DNA of 64,000 nt from Thermosulfurimonas marina (GCF_012317585.1 NZ_CP042909.1:1116001-1180000); one strand, 5' to 3'. Positions 39,558 through 48,865 are shown, counted from the stretch's first letter. Translations and numbers: made by a program. Notes: generated by a model from the letters alone, not told the origin.

Positions 39558-41204
39558 ATGAAGATCGCCCTAGCTCAAATCAATCCCACCATAGGCGATC
39601 TCCAAGGGAATCTGGAGAAGATCCTGGAATTCTGGGAGAGGGCCCGGGAGCTGGGGGCGGATCTGGTGATCTTTCCAGAGCTTTCCCTCTGCGGATACCC
39701 TCCCCGGGACCTTCTCCTTCGCTCCGAATTCCTGCAGGCGGTCCACCGCACCCTGGAAAAACTGGCGGCCCGTATTCGGCGTCCGGCGGCCGTGGTGGGC
39801 TATCCCGAAGAAAACCCCGGCCCGGGCCGGGCCCTTTTCAACGCCCTGGCTTTTATCGAGGAAGGGCGTATTCTTTTTCGCTATCGCAAGCGCCTTTTAC
39901 CCTACTACGATGTCTTTGATGAGCCCCGCTATTTTGAGCCCGGTGTCTCAGCCGGGATCTTTACCTGGCGCGGAAAGCGCCTGGCTTTTACCATTTGCGA
40001 GGACCTTTGGAGTCATGAGGGCTATGTGCCTCGTCCCTATCCGGTAGATACCCTGGCCGGGCTCACCGAGGTTCAGGCGGTGATCAACCTGGCCGCCAGT
40101 CCCTTCCATTTGGGAAAGGGGCTCCTGCGCCGGGCCCTCATGGCCCGCAACGCCGCCCGCCTGCGGGCTCCGGTCATCGAGGTCAACCAGGTGGGAGGAC
40201 ACGATCACCTCCTCTTCGACGGCCAAAGTCTGGCGGTCTCTCCGGAGGGGGAACTCCTGGCCCAGGCCCGAGATTTTGAGGAAGATCTGGTCTGGTGCGA
40301 TCTGGAGACCGGAGAGGGGGTGGTGCGTCCGGTCTCGGAAAGACGCATGGAATCCCTCCTCAAGGCCCTTACCCTGGGGGTGAGGGACTTTTTTCGGCGC
40401 GTTAAGGCCCAGGGGGCTATCCTCGGCCTTTCCGGGGGCATAGATTCCTCGGTGACCGCGGTCATCGCCGCCCGGGCCCTGGGGCCGGAAAAGGTTCTGG
40501 GGGTCCTTTTGCCTTCCCCTTACAATTCTCCGGAAAGCGAAGAAGACGCCCTGGCCCTGGCCCGCAATCTGGGTCTGCGGACCCTGAAGATCCCCATCGG
40601 AGAGATCCTTTCCACGATGAAGGAGGCCCTCTCTCGGGCCCTGGGGACGGAGATCCAGGGCCTTACGGAGGAAAACCTTCAGGCCCGCATCCGGGGAAAC
40701 CTCCTCATGGCCCTTTCCAACCAGTTTCCGGGCTATCTGGTCCTCAACACCGGGAACAAAAGCGAGATCGCCGTGGGCTACTGTACCCTTTACGGGGATA
40801 CCTGCGGGGCCCTTTCCGTCCTAGGAGACCTTACCAAGGACCTGGTCTACGAGCTGGCCCTGGAGATCAATAGGGAAAGGCCGCTTATCCCGGAACGGGT
40901 CCTGCGGAAGCCCCCTTCGGCGGAATTGCGTCCCGGCCAACGAGATGAAGACGATCTTCCCCCTTACTGGATGGTCAACAGTCTGGTGCGGGGTTATGTG
41001 GAGGAGGGCCTGAGTCCCGAGGAACTGGTGGCCCGGGGCTTTCCGGAGAAGGTGGTCCGGGAGGTTTTGGGACGACTGCGGCGGGCGGAATTCAAACGCT
41101 GGCAACTTCCCCCCACCCTGCGGGTCTCCCCCCGGGCCTTCGGTTACGGCTGGCGCTATCCCATCGCCCACGCCTTCCCCCTGGAGGCCCCGGATGGGTC
41201 TTGA
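39558..41204 (+). CDS. nadE: Glutamine-dependent NAD+ synthetase
   Basis: NadE amidates nicotinic acid adenine dinucleotide. The 548-residue fusion has an N-terminal nitrilase-type glutaminase (residues ~1-250) with Glu in FPELSLCGYPPRD, Lys in YRKRLLP and nucleophile Cys in TICEDLWS. The C-terminal synthetase has the PP-loop GLSGGIDSSVTAV, NLQARIRGNLLMALSN and GNKSEIAVGY. It lies 31 bases after lptD and overlaps cobO by 11 bases. Confidence 0.97.
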   Translation: MKIALAQINPTIGDLQGNLEKILEFWERARELGADLVIFPELSLCGYPPRDLLLRSEFLQAVHRTLEKLAARIRRPAAVVGYPEENPGPGRALFNALAFIEEGRILFRYRKRLLPYYDVFDEPRYFEPGVSAGIFTWRGKRLAFTICEDLWSHEGYVPRPYPVDTLAGLTEVQAVINLAASPFHLGKGLLRRALMARNAARLRAPVIEVNQVGGHDHLLFDGQSLAVSPEGELLAQARDFEEDLVWCDLETGEGVVRPVSERRMESLLKALTLGVRDFFRRVKAQGAILGLSGGIDSSVTAVIAARALGPEKVLGVLLPSPYNSPESEEDALALARNLGLRTLKIPIGEILSTMKEALSRALGTEIQGLTEENLQARIRGNLLMALSNQFPGYLVLNTGNKSEIAVGYCTLYGDTCGALSVLGDLTKDLVYELALEINRERPLIPERVLRKPPSAELRPGQRDEDDLPPYWMVNSLVRGYVEEGLSPEELVARGFPEKVVREVLGRLRRAEFKRWQLPPTLRVSPRAFGYGWRYPIAHAFPLEAPDGS

Positions 41205-41721
41205 TTTTCGGGGCTATGTCCAGGTCTATACCGGAGAGGGCAAGGGCAAGACCACGGCGGCCCTGGGGCTGGCTCTTCGGGCCTTGGGGGCCGGCCTGCG
41301 GGTGGCCTTCCTGCAGTTCCTGAAAAAGGGGGAATACAGCGAAATCTGCGCCTTGCGACGCTTTGAACCCCAGGTCCTGGTCCGCCAATATCATTCCGGG
41401 GGGTTCGTCCGGGGCGAGCCCTCGGAAGAGGTCCGCCGGGCGGCAGTCCTGGGCTGGGAAGAGGCCCGTGGTCTTCTCCTTTCCGGGGATTTCCAGGTGG
41501 TCATCCTGGATGAGGCCAATGTGGCCCTTTCTTTAGGGCTTATCCCCCTTTCGGAGGTCCTGGAGGCCCTTTCGCGGCGTCCGGCGAGGGTGGAGGTGGT
41601 CTTTACCGGTCGCGGGGCCCCGGAGGCCCTGATGGAGATGGCCGATCTGGTGACCGAAATGCGGGCGGTGAAGCATTACTATGCCCAGGGGGTTCGGGCC
41701 CGGCGAGGGATTGAATATTAG
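41194..41721 (+). CDS. cobO: Cob(I)alamin adenosyltransferase, CobO/CobA/BtuR type
   Basis: This 175-residue enzyme moves the adenosyl group of ATP to cob(I)alamin (or cob(I)yrinic acid diamide). The unusual P-loop GEGKGKTTAALG is near residue 15, AFLQFLKKG follows, and VILDEANVAL and TGRGAPEALMEMADLVTEM are family blocks. It indicates use of adenosylcobalamin, in keeping with anaerobic carbon metabolism. The start lies inside nadE; it ends convergently on recR. Confidence 0.95.
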   Translation: MGLDFRGYVQVYTGEGKGKTTAALGLALRALGAGLRVAFLQFLKKGEYSEICALRRFEPQVLVRQYHSGGFVRGEPSEEVRRAAVLGWEEARGLLLSGDFQVVILDEANVALSLGLIPLSEVLEALSRRPARVEVVFTGRGAPEALMEMADLVTEMRAVKHYYAQGVRARRGIEY

Positions 41722-42320
41722 TCCTTGAGGACCTCCCGGGCGGCTAGAGCCCGTTTGAGGGTAAGGGGATCGGCATAGCGCACTTCCATCCCCAGAGCCA
41801 GTCCGGTGGCCAGACGCGAGACCTTTACCGGAAACTCCCGCAGGATTTCCAGGAGATAGGCGGCGGTGGCCTCTCCGGCCGCGGTGGGAGAAAGCCCTAT
41901 AAGGACCTCCCGCACCCCGTTCCGGCGAATCCTCTGGAGAAGCTCCGGGAAACGGAGCTCTGAAGGCCCGAGTCCGTCCCGGGGAGAGAGTACCCCGTGG
42001 AGGACGTGGTACCGTCCCCGGAAGGCCCCGGTGCCCTCGATCACCGAAAGGGCCGCCGGGTCCTCCACCACGCAGATCACGGTGGGGTCCCGTTCCGGAT
42101 CCTGACACAGCCGGCAGAGGTCTCCTTCGGTGAAATTTCCGCACTCCCGGCAGAGCTTCACCCGAGGGAGATCGGCCAGGGCCGCAGCCAGTTCCCCGGC
42201 CCGCTCCGGATGGGAGATCAAATAGAGGGCCAGGCGGGTGGCACTTTTTTCTCCCAGACCCGGAAGCAGGGAAAGGGCCCGGATGGCCCGGCGCAAGGGC
42301 TCGGGGAAGACTTCGGCCAT
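41718..42320 (-). CDS. recR: Recombination protein RecR
   Basis: RecR helps RecO load RecA during gap repair. The 200-residue product has the helix-hairpin-helix LLPGLGEKSATRLA, a C4 zinc finger (LCRECGNFTEGDLCRLCQ) and a Toprim domain (VICVVEDPAALSVIE, IGLSPTAAGEATAAYL). The order dnaX-ybaB-recR, with 0-1 base between genes, is the classical replication/repair cluster. Confidence 0.97.
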   Translation of the reverse strand: MAEVFPEPLRRAIRALSLLPGLGEKSATRLALYLISHPERAGELAAALADLPRVKLCRECGNFTEGDLCRLCQDPERDPTVICVVEDPAALSVIEGTGAFRGRYHVLHGVLSPRDGLGPSELRFPELLQRIRRNGVREVLIGLSPTAAGEATAAYLLEILREFPVKVSRLATGLALGMEVRYADPLTLKRALAAREVLKD

Positions 42321-42644
42321 CTAGGTCCCGAAAAGTCCCGGAATATTGAGCCCGCCGGTGATCTTGGCCATCTCTTCCTGGACCATCTCCTGGGAGCGCC
42401 GGAGGGCCTCATTGACCGCGGCCACGATGAGGTCCTCGAGCATCTCCTTGTCTCCAGACTGAAAGATCTCCGGGTCGATCCTTACCTCCACCACCTCCTG
42501 GCGGCCGTTGACCACCGCGGTCACCATCCCGCCTCCGGCGCTGGCCTCTACCGTCCTTTCGGCCAGTTCCTCCTGGAGCTGGGCGATCTTTTTCTGGATC
42601 TTCTGGACCTGTTTCATGAGTTGTTGCATCTGCGGGGGAAACAT
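42321..42644 (-). CDS. ybaB: YbaB/EbfC nucleoid-associated protein
   Basis: A 107-residue dimeric DNA-binding protein. It begins with a Met/Gln-rich helix (PPQMQQLMKQVQKIQKKI), followed by TVEASAGGGMVTAVVNGRQEVVEVRIDPE (in part), the family core, and a second helix DLIVAAVNEALRRSQ. It sits between dnaX and recR, as in most bacteria. Confidence 0.96.
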   Translation of the reverse strand: MFPPQMQQLMKQVQKIQKKIAQLQEELAERTVEASAGGGMVTAVVNGRQEVVEVRIDPEIFQSGDKEMLEDLIVAAVNEALRRSQEMVQEEMAKITGGLNIPGLFGT

Positions 42645-42645
42645 T

Positions 42646-44157
42646 TCATGCCTCTCCTTGGTTGTGGGGTTTTATCCAGGCCACCTTCCCTCCGAAGATG
42701 GCCAGGGTTTCCTTGACTTCCGGGCGTTCAAGGAGCCTTTCTCGGAGGTCTTCCTCCGGCCGGGCCCTTTCCTCAAGAAGGAGTTCCTTTCCGGTCTTCC
42801 GCCTCACAAAGGCCTGGACCTCTTCCTGGAGGTCTTTTTCCGCAAGGAGACTTCCCGGAGGCACGGCCAGAATGAAGCGTTCGCCCTCTTGCCGGGGCGG
42901 GGCCAGGACCGAAAGTAGCCCATAAAGACGGGGCTTTTCTTTTCGGGCCGCCTCGAGCACCGCCTCCCAGGAGGGGTTTTCCGGACTCCTTTCCGGTGGA
43001 GCCGGGCTGGCCGCCGGAGCCGGGCCTTCGGTCTGGGCCAGGGTCTCGAGTTTGGCCAGGATCTCCCGCAGCGAGGCCACCTTCCCCAGTTCGCAGAGCC
43101 GGGCCAGGGTGAGCTCGAAGGAGAGATGGGGATAGGGGCTGCGTTTCAGGGCCTCGGCCCCGCGCAAAAGGTGCTGGAAGATAAGCAAAATCTCTTCGGT
43201 TTCCACTTCCATCGAAAGCTCCCGCAGGAGGGCCGCTTCGGCCGGAGGGAGGTCCTCGGCCCCTCCGGAATTAATCTTGGCCGCGAGAAGCTGACGGAAG
43301 AAAAGCAGGAGGTTTTCCGCCAGATAGACCAGATCTACCCCTTGCCGATAGGCCTCTTCCGAAAGGCGAAAGACCTGGGCCAGGTCCCGTCGGAGGATGG
43401 CCCGGGCCAGGGATTCCACCAGAACCCTTTCGGCCAGCCCGAAGGCCTCTACCAGTTCCTCGCGGGTCTTAACCCCGTAGGCCAGGGCCTGATCCAGGAG
43501 GGAGAGGGCGTCCCGGAGGCTACCCTCCGATTCCCGAGCGATGAGGGAAAGGGCCTCTTCTTCGATCTCCGCCCCCTCGGCCCGGGCCACCTCCCGCAGG
43601 TGTTCCACCAGGAGAGCCAGAGGAATGCGCCGGAATTCGTAGCGTTGACAGCGGGAAAGGATGGTCACCGGGAGCTTGTGGGGTTCGGTGGTGGCCAGGA
43701 TGAAATAGACATGCGGCGGGGGTTCCTCCAGGGATTTGAGGAGGGCGTTGGCCGCCTCTCGGGTGAGCATGTGGGCCTCGTCGATGATATAGACCTTGGC
43801 CCGTCCCCGGGTAGGCCGAAATTTGAGGTTTTCCCGCAATTCCCGGATCTCGTCGATGCCCCGGTTGGAGGCGGCGTCGATTTCGAGCACATCGAGGCAG
43901 CGACCTTCACTGATCTCCCGGCAGGGGGAACAGTGGTTACAGGGCTCTGCCGGGTCTTCGCCCTCGCAGTTTAAAGCCTTGGCCACGATACGGGCCACGG
44001 TGGTCTTTCCGATGCCCCGGATCCCGGAAAAAAGGAGGGCGTGGGCCAGGCGCCCCTGCCGCAGGGCATTCTGAAGCGTGTGCACCACATGAGGTTGTCC
44101 TACCACCTCGGCGAATCTCTGCGGGCGATACTTTCGGGCCAGGACCAGATAGGCCAT
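42646..44157 (-). CDS. dnaX: DNA polymerase III gamma/tau subunit
   Basis: DnaX is the clamp-loader ATPase. The 503-residue protein has the Walker A FSGIRGIGKTTVARI, a C4 zinc module (Cys in LNCEGEDPAEPCNHCSPCREI, in part), Walker B YIIDEAHMLT and the sensor SxRCQ in LSRCQRYEF. The C-terminal part (residues ~360-503) is tau-like and low in complexity around PAAASPAPPERSP. I see no slippery A-run typical of dnaX frameshifting, so a separate gamma form is not predicted. First gene of the dnaX-ybaB-recR set. Confidence 0.96.
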   Translation of the reverse strand: MAYLVLARKYRPQRFAEVVGQPHVVHTLQNALRQGRLAHALLFSGIRGIGKTTVARIVAKALNCEGEDPAEPCNHCSPCREISEGRCLDVLEIDAASNRGIDEIRELRENLKFRPTRGRAKVYIIDEAHMLTREAANALLKSLEEPPPHVYFILATTEPHKLPVTILSRCQRYEFRRIPLALLVEHLREVARAEGAEIEEEALSLIARESEGSLRDALSLLDQALAYGVKTREELVEAFGLAERVLVESLARAILRRDLAQVFRLSEEAYRQGVDLVYLAENLLLFFRQLLAAKINSGGAEDLPPAEAALLRELSMEVETEEILLIFQHLLRGAEALKRSPYPHLSFELTLARLCELGKVASLREILAKLETLAQTEGPAPAASPAPPERSPENPSWEAVLEAARKEKPRLYGLLSVLAPPRQEGERFILAVPPGSLLAEKDLQEEVQAFVRRKTGKELLLEERARPEEDLRERLLERPEVKETLAIFGGKVAWIKPHNQGEA

Positions 44158-44205
44158 CTTACCCTACACTATAGCCTCGGGCCTTGGCTCTGCGCAACCG
44201 GGGGC

Positions 44206-45505
44206 TCAAAAAGTTCGACGAGTACTGTTGAAGGGGTCCACCGAACCGTGGAAATGGCAACAGCTGCAATTGATAGGGTTTCCCGAGTAATGGCAATTTC
44301 CGCAGCTTTGTCGAGGATAGTTAGTGTCTGGAAAATGATGAATCTCAGACCAGGCATTCCCTCCATTGTCGCCCGTGTGGCAACGCATGCAGAGCAGGCC
44401 TAGATCTTTGTTGCCATTAGTGGAAGAGATAGGAGAGCAATAACCTCCGCTGGAGGGGAGGGCTTCCAGAGCCGTAGCGGTGATCTCTGGGGAGATTTCT
44501 TCTCCGTTTACCGCAGGTCGCAGGAGGGTCACGTTGGGCGAGCCGTGGGGCTCATGGCAGTCTAGACAGGAGAGGACCTTGTTGTCTGTGGCGTTGCTGT
44601 AAGGACCTCTTAGAGAGAGGATCTCGTCCGCGGCCCCGAATCCGTGTTTTTCATTGCTCCAATCTATTTGTCGCAGATTTCGGCCTAAGGAAGTAGAATA
44701 TATAGTGTTCTGCGTGTTGTGGCAGTCGGTGCAGAAGGTGGGATAATCCGTGGTCTTGGAGGCCTGGTCCCCGGTGGAACCATCCGGTTCATAGGAGGAA
44801 GTGGAACCAAACCAGTAAGGGGCTTGGTAATTGCTAGTAGTGTTAGAAATAGTGGAGACAAACAGATTGCCGTGATTTGAAGGAAGAGAAAGGGCGCTCT
44901 GTGAGGTGTCTATTGTCCCGGGGGCGGTACTTCCTGATCTTCTTAGGTGTTTTTGTACCAGATGGGGATTATGACAGGCATCACAAGGGACGATAATTTT
45001 CAGGGGAGTGAAGGAGAGTAGAGTGCCCTTCTGACCTGTGACAAAAAAGGAGAACATCTTCGAGGTTGTGATAAGAAGTTAAATTAAATTGATCCAAGAG
45101 GGAGACAACAGTTTGGTTACTATATCCTCCAAAAGTGACACTATAGAGATAATTAGTAGGAGGACTTCCATTTTGGAGAGAACCGGTGGCGGCATGACAG
45201 AAAAAACAAAAACAGTCGGACTGATCGTAGGGGTTGGTGGTTTTAGCCGAGTTGAAGGCCCCGGCAAAGAGGAGATTTCCTCCAAGTCCGAGCGGATTGG
45301 GTTCACTTCCTCCAATACTGGCGTGCTGCTCATGACAATGCGCACAATTTCCCCTGGAGATACCGCTAAGCCCGCTCCTCTGGACTCCCGCAACAATATC
45401 CCCATGGATGGACTGGAGATAAGGTCCGCTCCATCCCTCTGTATATATTAAAATTGTCAAAAGTATCAGTAACCATTTCCACTTTTGACTAAATTTTCTT
45501 TTCAC
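44206..45505 (-). pseudogene. Octahaem c-type cytochrome, interrupted by a one-base frameshift in a T6 run
   Basis: Two overlapping frames (45505-44981 and 45057-44206) together encode one exported multihaem cytochrome. The first half has a signal peptide (WKWLLILLTILIYTEGWS) and haem motifs CAHCH and CFFCH. The second has CDACH, CTDCH, CLDCH, CMRCH, CGNCH and CSCCH, giving eight in all. Removing one T from the T6 run (45048-45043 on the minus strand) joins the frames into 432 residues and restores SYHNLEDV-LLFVTGQ...CDACHNPH, a typical stretch of such proteins. It may be a mutation, a sequencing error or a slippage site. The gene is clearly more AT-rich than its neighbours and has its own promoter. 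Likely role: periplasmic or surface electron transfer. Confidence 0.85.
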
Positions 45506-45532
45506 AGACTATAGCCGATTTTCTTTTTAAAG

Positions 45533-45561
45533 ATTCTCCGACTTGAATTTTGAGTTGTCAA
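45533..45561 (-). promoter_or_regulatory. Promoter of the octahaem cytochrome gene
   Basis: On the minus strand TTGACA (45561-45556), 17-base spacer, GAGAAT (45538-45533), about 28 bases upstream of the ATG at 45505, in an AT-rich region after ahbD. Confidence 0.6.
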
Positions 45562-45608
45562 GCAAAGGGATTTTTATATGTTTATATCTTTAGATTTCGT
45601 TGAAATAT

Positions 45609-46685
45609 CTATAGAGACTTCCGGGGTTGGTAGGTGCAGAGGGGTTCTTCTTCTAGATAGTCTCCCGTGGCCTCGTAGGCCCGGGCCCGACAGCCTCCGC
45701 AGACTCGAAGATATTCACAGCGTCCACACTTTCCCTTGTATCTTTTGAAATCTCTTAGGTTCCGGAAGACCTCCGAGCCCCACCACACCTCCGGAAAGGA
45801 TTGCTGCCGTAAATTCCCGCACTCGATCTCCAGATAGCCGCAGGTCTGGACCACTCCCCGATGGGAGATGAAACAGAAGCCTGTTCCCGCCAGACACCCC
45901 CGGGTCACGGCATCGAGTCCGAAGGTCTCCATGGTCACGGATTTCCCTTCGGCCCGGGCCCTTTCCCGCAAGATCCGGTAGTAGTGGGGGGCACAGGTGG
46001 CCTTGAGGTGGAGGCCGGCCTTGTCTCGCTGATCATAAAACCAGTGAAGGGTCCTTTCGTAGACCTCCGGGGGAAGGCTTTCTTCGGCCAGCTCTTTACC
46101 CCGGCCCACGGGGACCAGAAGAAAGATATGGTGGGCCACCGCTCCCAGGCTCTTGGCCAATTCATGGACCTTGGGAAGTTCTTCCAGGTTTTGGGCGGTG
46201 ACCGTGGTGTTGATCTGAAAGGGAAGGCCTACCTTTTTGAGGATTGCGATCCCCCGGAGGGCCCCTTCAAAGGCCCCGGGCATCTTCCGGAAGGCGTCAT
46301 GGGCCTCGGGGCTGGCCCCATCGAGGCTTATGCTGGCCCGGGCCACCCCGGCCTCCTTGAGCCTGCGGGCCAGATCCTCCGTGAGCAAAGTCCCGTTGGT
46401 GGCCAGGACCGGGCGCAGGCCCAATTCCCGGGCGCGGCGGGCGATCTCCAAAAGATCGGCCCGCAAAAGGGGCTCCCCTCCGGTGAGGATGAGGATGGGT
46501 TGGGCCACCTGGGCGATCTCTTCCAGGATGCGCATACACTCTTCGGTGGTAAGCTCTCCCTCATAGGGCCCCTTAGAGGCCGCGGCCCTGCAGTGCACGC
46601 AATCCAGGTTACAGGAGCGGGTAAGCTCCCAGGCCACCAACCGGGGCACAAACGGCGATTTTTCCGGGGCGTTAGGCCGAGGCAC
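45609..46685 (-). CDS. ahbD: Haem b synthase AhbD-like radical SAM/SPASM protein
   Basis: AhbD converts Fe-coproporphyrin III to haem b by oxidative decarboxylation of two propionates in the sirohaem-dependent pathway of sulfate reducers and archaea. The 358-residue product has the radical SAM site RSCNLDCVHC, the SAM-binding TGGEPLLRAD and a C-terminal SPASM cluster region with CGYLEIECGN, CGRCEYLRVCGGCRA. RLVAWELTRSCNLDCVHCRA is characteristic of AhbD. It lies beside the multihaem cytochrome gene, which needs haem. A related SPASM maturase is the main alternative. Confidence 0.88.
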   Translation of the reverse strand: MPRPNAPEKSPFVPRLVAWELTRSCNLDCVHCRAAASKGPYEGELTTEECMRILEEIAQVAQPILILTGGEPLLRADLLEIARRARELGLRPVLATNGTLLTEDLARRLKEAGVARASISLDGASPEAHDAFRKMPGAFEGALRGIAILKKVGLPFQINTTVTAQNLEELPKVHELAKSLGAVAHHIFLLVPVGRGKELAEESLPPEVYERTLHWFYDQRDKAGLHLKATCAPHYYRILRERARAEGKSVTMETFGLDAVTRGCLAGTGFCFISHRGVVQTCGYLEIECGNLRQQSFPEVWWGSEVFRNLRDFKRYKGKCGRCEYLRVCGGCRARAYEATGDYLEEEPLCTYQPRKSL

Positions 46686-47127
46686 CCTTTTCTCCCTTGA
46701 GAATCTTGACCGGGTCCCCTACTTTTAGGAGGCCCCCTTTGAGGACCCGGGTGAAGATGCCCCGGTTGCGCATCTCGCAGCGGCCCACCCGCTGAAAGAT
46801 GGCGCAACCCGTGTGGCACTTCTTTCCGATCTGGGTGACTTCAAAAAGACACTCTCCGGCGAGGATACGGTCGCCCACCTCTACCTCCGAGAGGTCCAGA
46901 TCTACGGTGACATTTTCCGCAAGCTCCCCCGGACGGAGTTCCCGGCCCACCATCTCCCGCATACACTCCAGGGTGGCCGTGTCCAGAAAGCTCACCTGCC
47001 GGTGCCAGGGACCACCGTGGGCATCACCCTCTACTCCGTAGCCTTCCACGATACGCACTTCCGGGACGTTTTCCTTGGGAACCCCCTTTTCGCGGCTTAC
47101 CGAAAGGGCCACGATCCGTCCTTCCAT
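46672..47127 (-). CDS. MOSC domain protein
   Basis: A 151-residue single-domain MOSC protein. The family core GYGVEGDAHGGPWHRQVSFLD (in part) and GELAENVTVDL are present, together with Cys residues in GKKCHTGCAIFQ and GRCEM that match the conserved MOSC cysteine used in sulfur carriage for molybdenum-cofactor proteins. Stand-alone MOSC proteins are thought to act in Moco handling. It overlaps ahbD by 14 bases. A molybdopterin enzyme is encoded at the right end of the window. Confidence 0.9.
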   Translation of the reverse strand: MEGRIVALSVSREKGVPKENVPEVRIVEGYGVEGDAHGGPWHRQVSFLDTATLECMREMVGRELRPGELAENVTVDLDLSEVEVGDRILAGECLFEVTQIGKKCHTGCAIFQRVGRCEMRNRGIFTRVLKGGLLKVGDPVKILKGEKGASA

Positions 47128-47148
47128 CTTGGACCTCCTTTTTCCACT

Positions 47149-47904
47149 TTACCCGGCAACCACGAAGTTTACCAGACGGCCTATCCCCTCCACCTCGATC
47201 TCTACCACGTCTCCCGGAGAGAGAGGACCCACTCCCGGGGGCGTCCCGGTGGCGATCACATCTCCAGGATAAAGGGTCATGATGTGGGAGACAAAACTCA
47301 CCAACCGGGACACGGAAAAAAGGAGGTTTTCCGTGGAGGAATCCTGGACCACTTTTCCGTTAAGATAGGCCCGCACCCGGACCCGGTCCGGATCGAGCTC
47401 GGTCTCGATCCAGGGGCCGATAGGGGCGAAGGTGTCGAAACTCTTGGCCCGGGTCCATTGGCCGTCTTTTTTCTGGAGGTCCCGGGCGGTGACGTCGTTA
47501 AAGCAGGTGTAACCCAGGATATATTCCCGGGCCTTTTCCGGGGAGACCCTGCGGGCGGTCTTTCCTATGATCACCGCCAGTTCCGCCTCATAGTCCACCC
47601 GCCCCACTCCAGGGGGAAGAAGGATGCGGTCCTCGGGCCCCACTACCGCCGAAGGGGGTTTTAAAAAGATGAGGGGTTCCTCAGGGAGGGCCATCCCCAG
47701 CTCCTCCGCGTGGTCCCGGTAGTTGAGACCCACGGCCACAATCTTGGTAGGCACCGTAGGGGCTAGAAGCCGCACCTCCGTGAGCGGAAGACCTTCGGCC
47801 GGAAGCTCTCCGGAGTCCGTGATCCCGGGAAGGGGAAGCACCCGGTCTCCGGAAAGTCTCCCCCACCAGTCCTTTTCCTGCCAGCGAAACCGAAGAATCT
47901 TCAT
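47149..47904 (-). CDS. Fumarylacetoacetate hydrolase (FAH) family protein
   Basis: A 251-residue metal-dependent hydrolase/decarboxylase from the ATG at 47904 with a GGAGG site; the longer frame lacks similarity. KIVAVGLNYRDHAEELG, LIFLKPPSAVVGPED and VDYEAELAVIIGK with the metal-binding Glu residues are typical, as are YTCFNDVTARDLQ and ATGTPPGVGPLSPGD. Family members include oxaloacetate decarboxylases/tautomerases and hydroxyheptadienedioate isomerases; the substrate cannot be fixed. It precedes MOSC-ahbD on the same strand. Confidence 0.92.
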   Translation of the reverse strand: MKILRFRWQEKDWWGRLSGDRVLPLPGITDSGELPAEGLPLTEVRLLAPTVPTKIVAVGLNYRDHAEELGMALPEEPLIFLKPPSAVVGPEDRILLPPGVGRVDYEAELAVIIGKTARRVSPEKAREYILGYTCFNDVTARDLQKKDGQWTRAKSFDTFAPIGPWIETELDPDRVRVRAYLNGKVVQDSSTENLLFSVSRLVSFVSHIMTLYPGDVIATGTPPGVGPLSPGDVVEIEVEGIGRLVNFVVAG

Positions 47905-47971
47905 CTCGGCCTCCTTCCTCTTTGTCCCGAAATTGATAAGATACCATAGAAACCCCTTAAGGACTTTGGAG

Positions 47972-48865
47972 ATGGAGACGGGGCTAAAGATCTTTACCCA
48001 TCCTCTCTGGAAGATCGGAGGAGTGACCATTACCCTCCTCGGGATCCTGAAGCTAGTTACGGTCCTGGTCCTGGGACTGCTGGCCCTGCGCTACCTGAGG
48101 CGCAAGCTCGAATTGGTCCTGGTGAGGCGTTTTGGCCTTCCGGCAAGCCTGGTCAATTCCGTAACCACTCTGGTCTACTACCTCCTTTTAATCATCCTCT
48201 TTTTGGTGGCCCTCTCTAGCGCCGGAGTGGATCTCACCCAGGTGGGGATCCTCTTTGGAGCCCTGGGCGTGGGTATCGGTTTCGGTCTTCAGGCCATTAC
48301 CAGCAACTTCATCTCCGGGATCATCCTCCTCATGGAAGGGAGCCTTAAGCCCGGAGACCTGGTGGAACTCGAAGACGGGACCCTGGGGGTGGTTCAGGAA
48401 ATAAACATCCGGGCCACCATCATCCGCACCTTTGACGGCGAGGACATCCTGGTCCCTAACTCCGAATTTATCAACAAGCGGGTTTCCACCTGGACTTACG
48501 GGGACGACTGGCGGCGGATTCATATCCCCTTTGGGGTGGCCTACGGCACCGATCCCGAGCGGGTGAAGAAGGTGGTGACCGAGGCCGCCCGCCAGGTCCC
48601 CCTCACCGAAGAGGACGAAGACCACCCGGTGAGGGTCTGGTTCGAGGGCTTTGGGGATAGCGCCCTCAATTTTACCCTGGTGGTCTGGATCCGTCAGTCT
48701 CGGGCCAAGAGGGCCCTTACCGGGATCAAGAGCGACTATTATTACGCCATCCACCGGGCCCTGGCCGAGGCCGGGATCGAGATCCCCTTCCCCCAGAGGG
48801 ATCTTCATCTGCGCAGTATATCTCCCGAGATAATGCACACCTTGAGGGAGGTCTCTCATGGATGA
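47972..48865 (+). CDS. mscS: Small-conductance mechanosensitive channel, MscS family
   Basis: A 297-residue inner-membrane channel that opens under membrane tension. Three membrane segments lie in residues ~15-115; the pore helix TM3 carries the Gly/Ala pattern FGALGVGIGFGLQAITSNFISGI. The cytoplasmic beta domain has EGSLKPGDLVELED and INIRATIIRTFDGEDILVPNSE. The ATG at 47972 fits the family; upstream frame is antisense to the FAH gene. It overlaps the PNP gene by 8 bases. Confidence 0.93.
   Translation: METGLKIFTHPLWKIGGVTITLLGILKLVTVLVLGLLALRYLRRKLELVLVRRFGLPASLVNSVTTLVYYLLLIILFLVALSSAGVDLTQVGILFGALGVGIGFGLQAITSNFISGIILLMEGSLKPGDLVELEDGTLGVVQEINIRATIIRTFDGEDILVPNSEFINKRVSTWTYGDDWRRIHIPFGVAYGTDPERVKKVVTEAARQVPLTEEDEDHPVRVWFEGFGDSALNFTLVVWIRQSRAKRALTGIKSDYYYAIHRALAEAGIEIPFPQRDLHLRSISPEIMHTLREVSHG

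Noticed and set aside
42646-44157. Programmed frameshift in dnaX producing a short gamma form
   Set aside because: No A-rich slippery heptamer with a following hairpin was seen in the middle of the gene.
44981-45505. Treating the two cytochrome frames as two separate genes
   Set aside because: Only the first half has a signal peptide, the overlap contains a homopolymer, and one deletion gives a continuous eight-haem protein.
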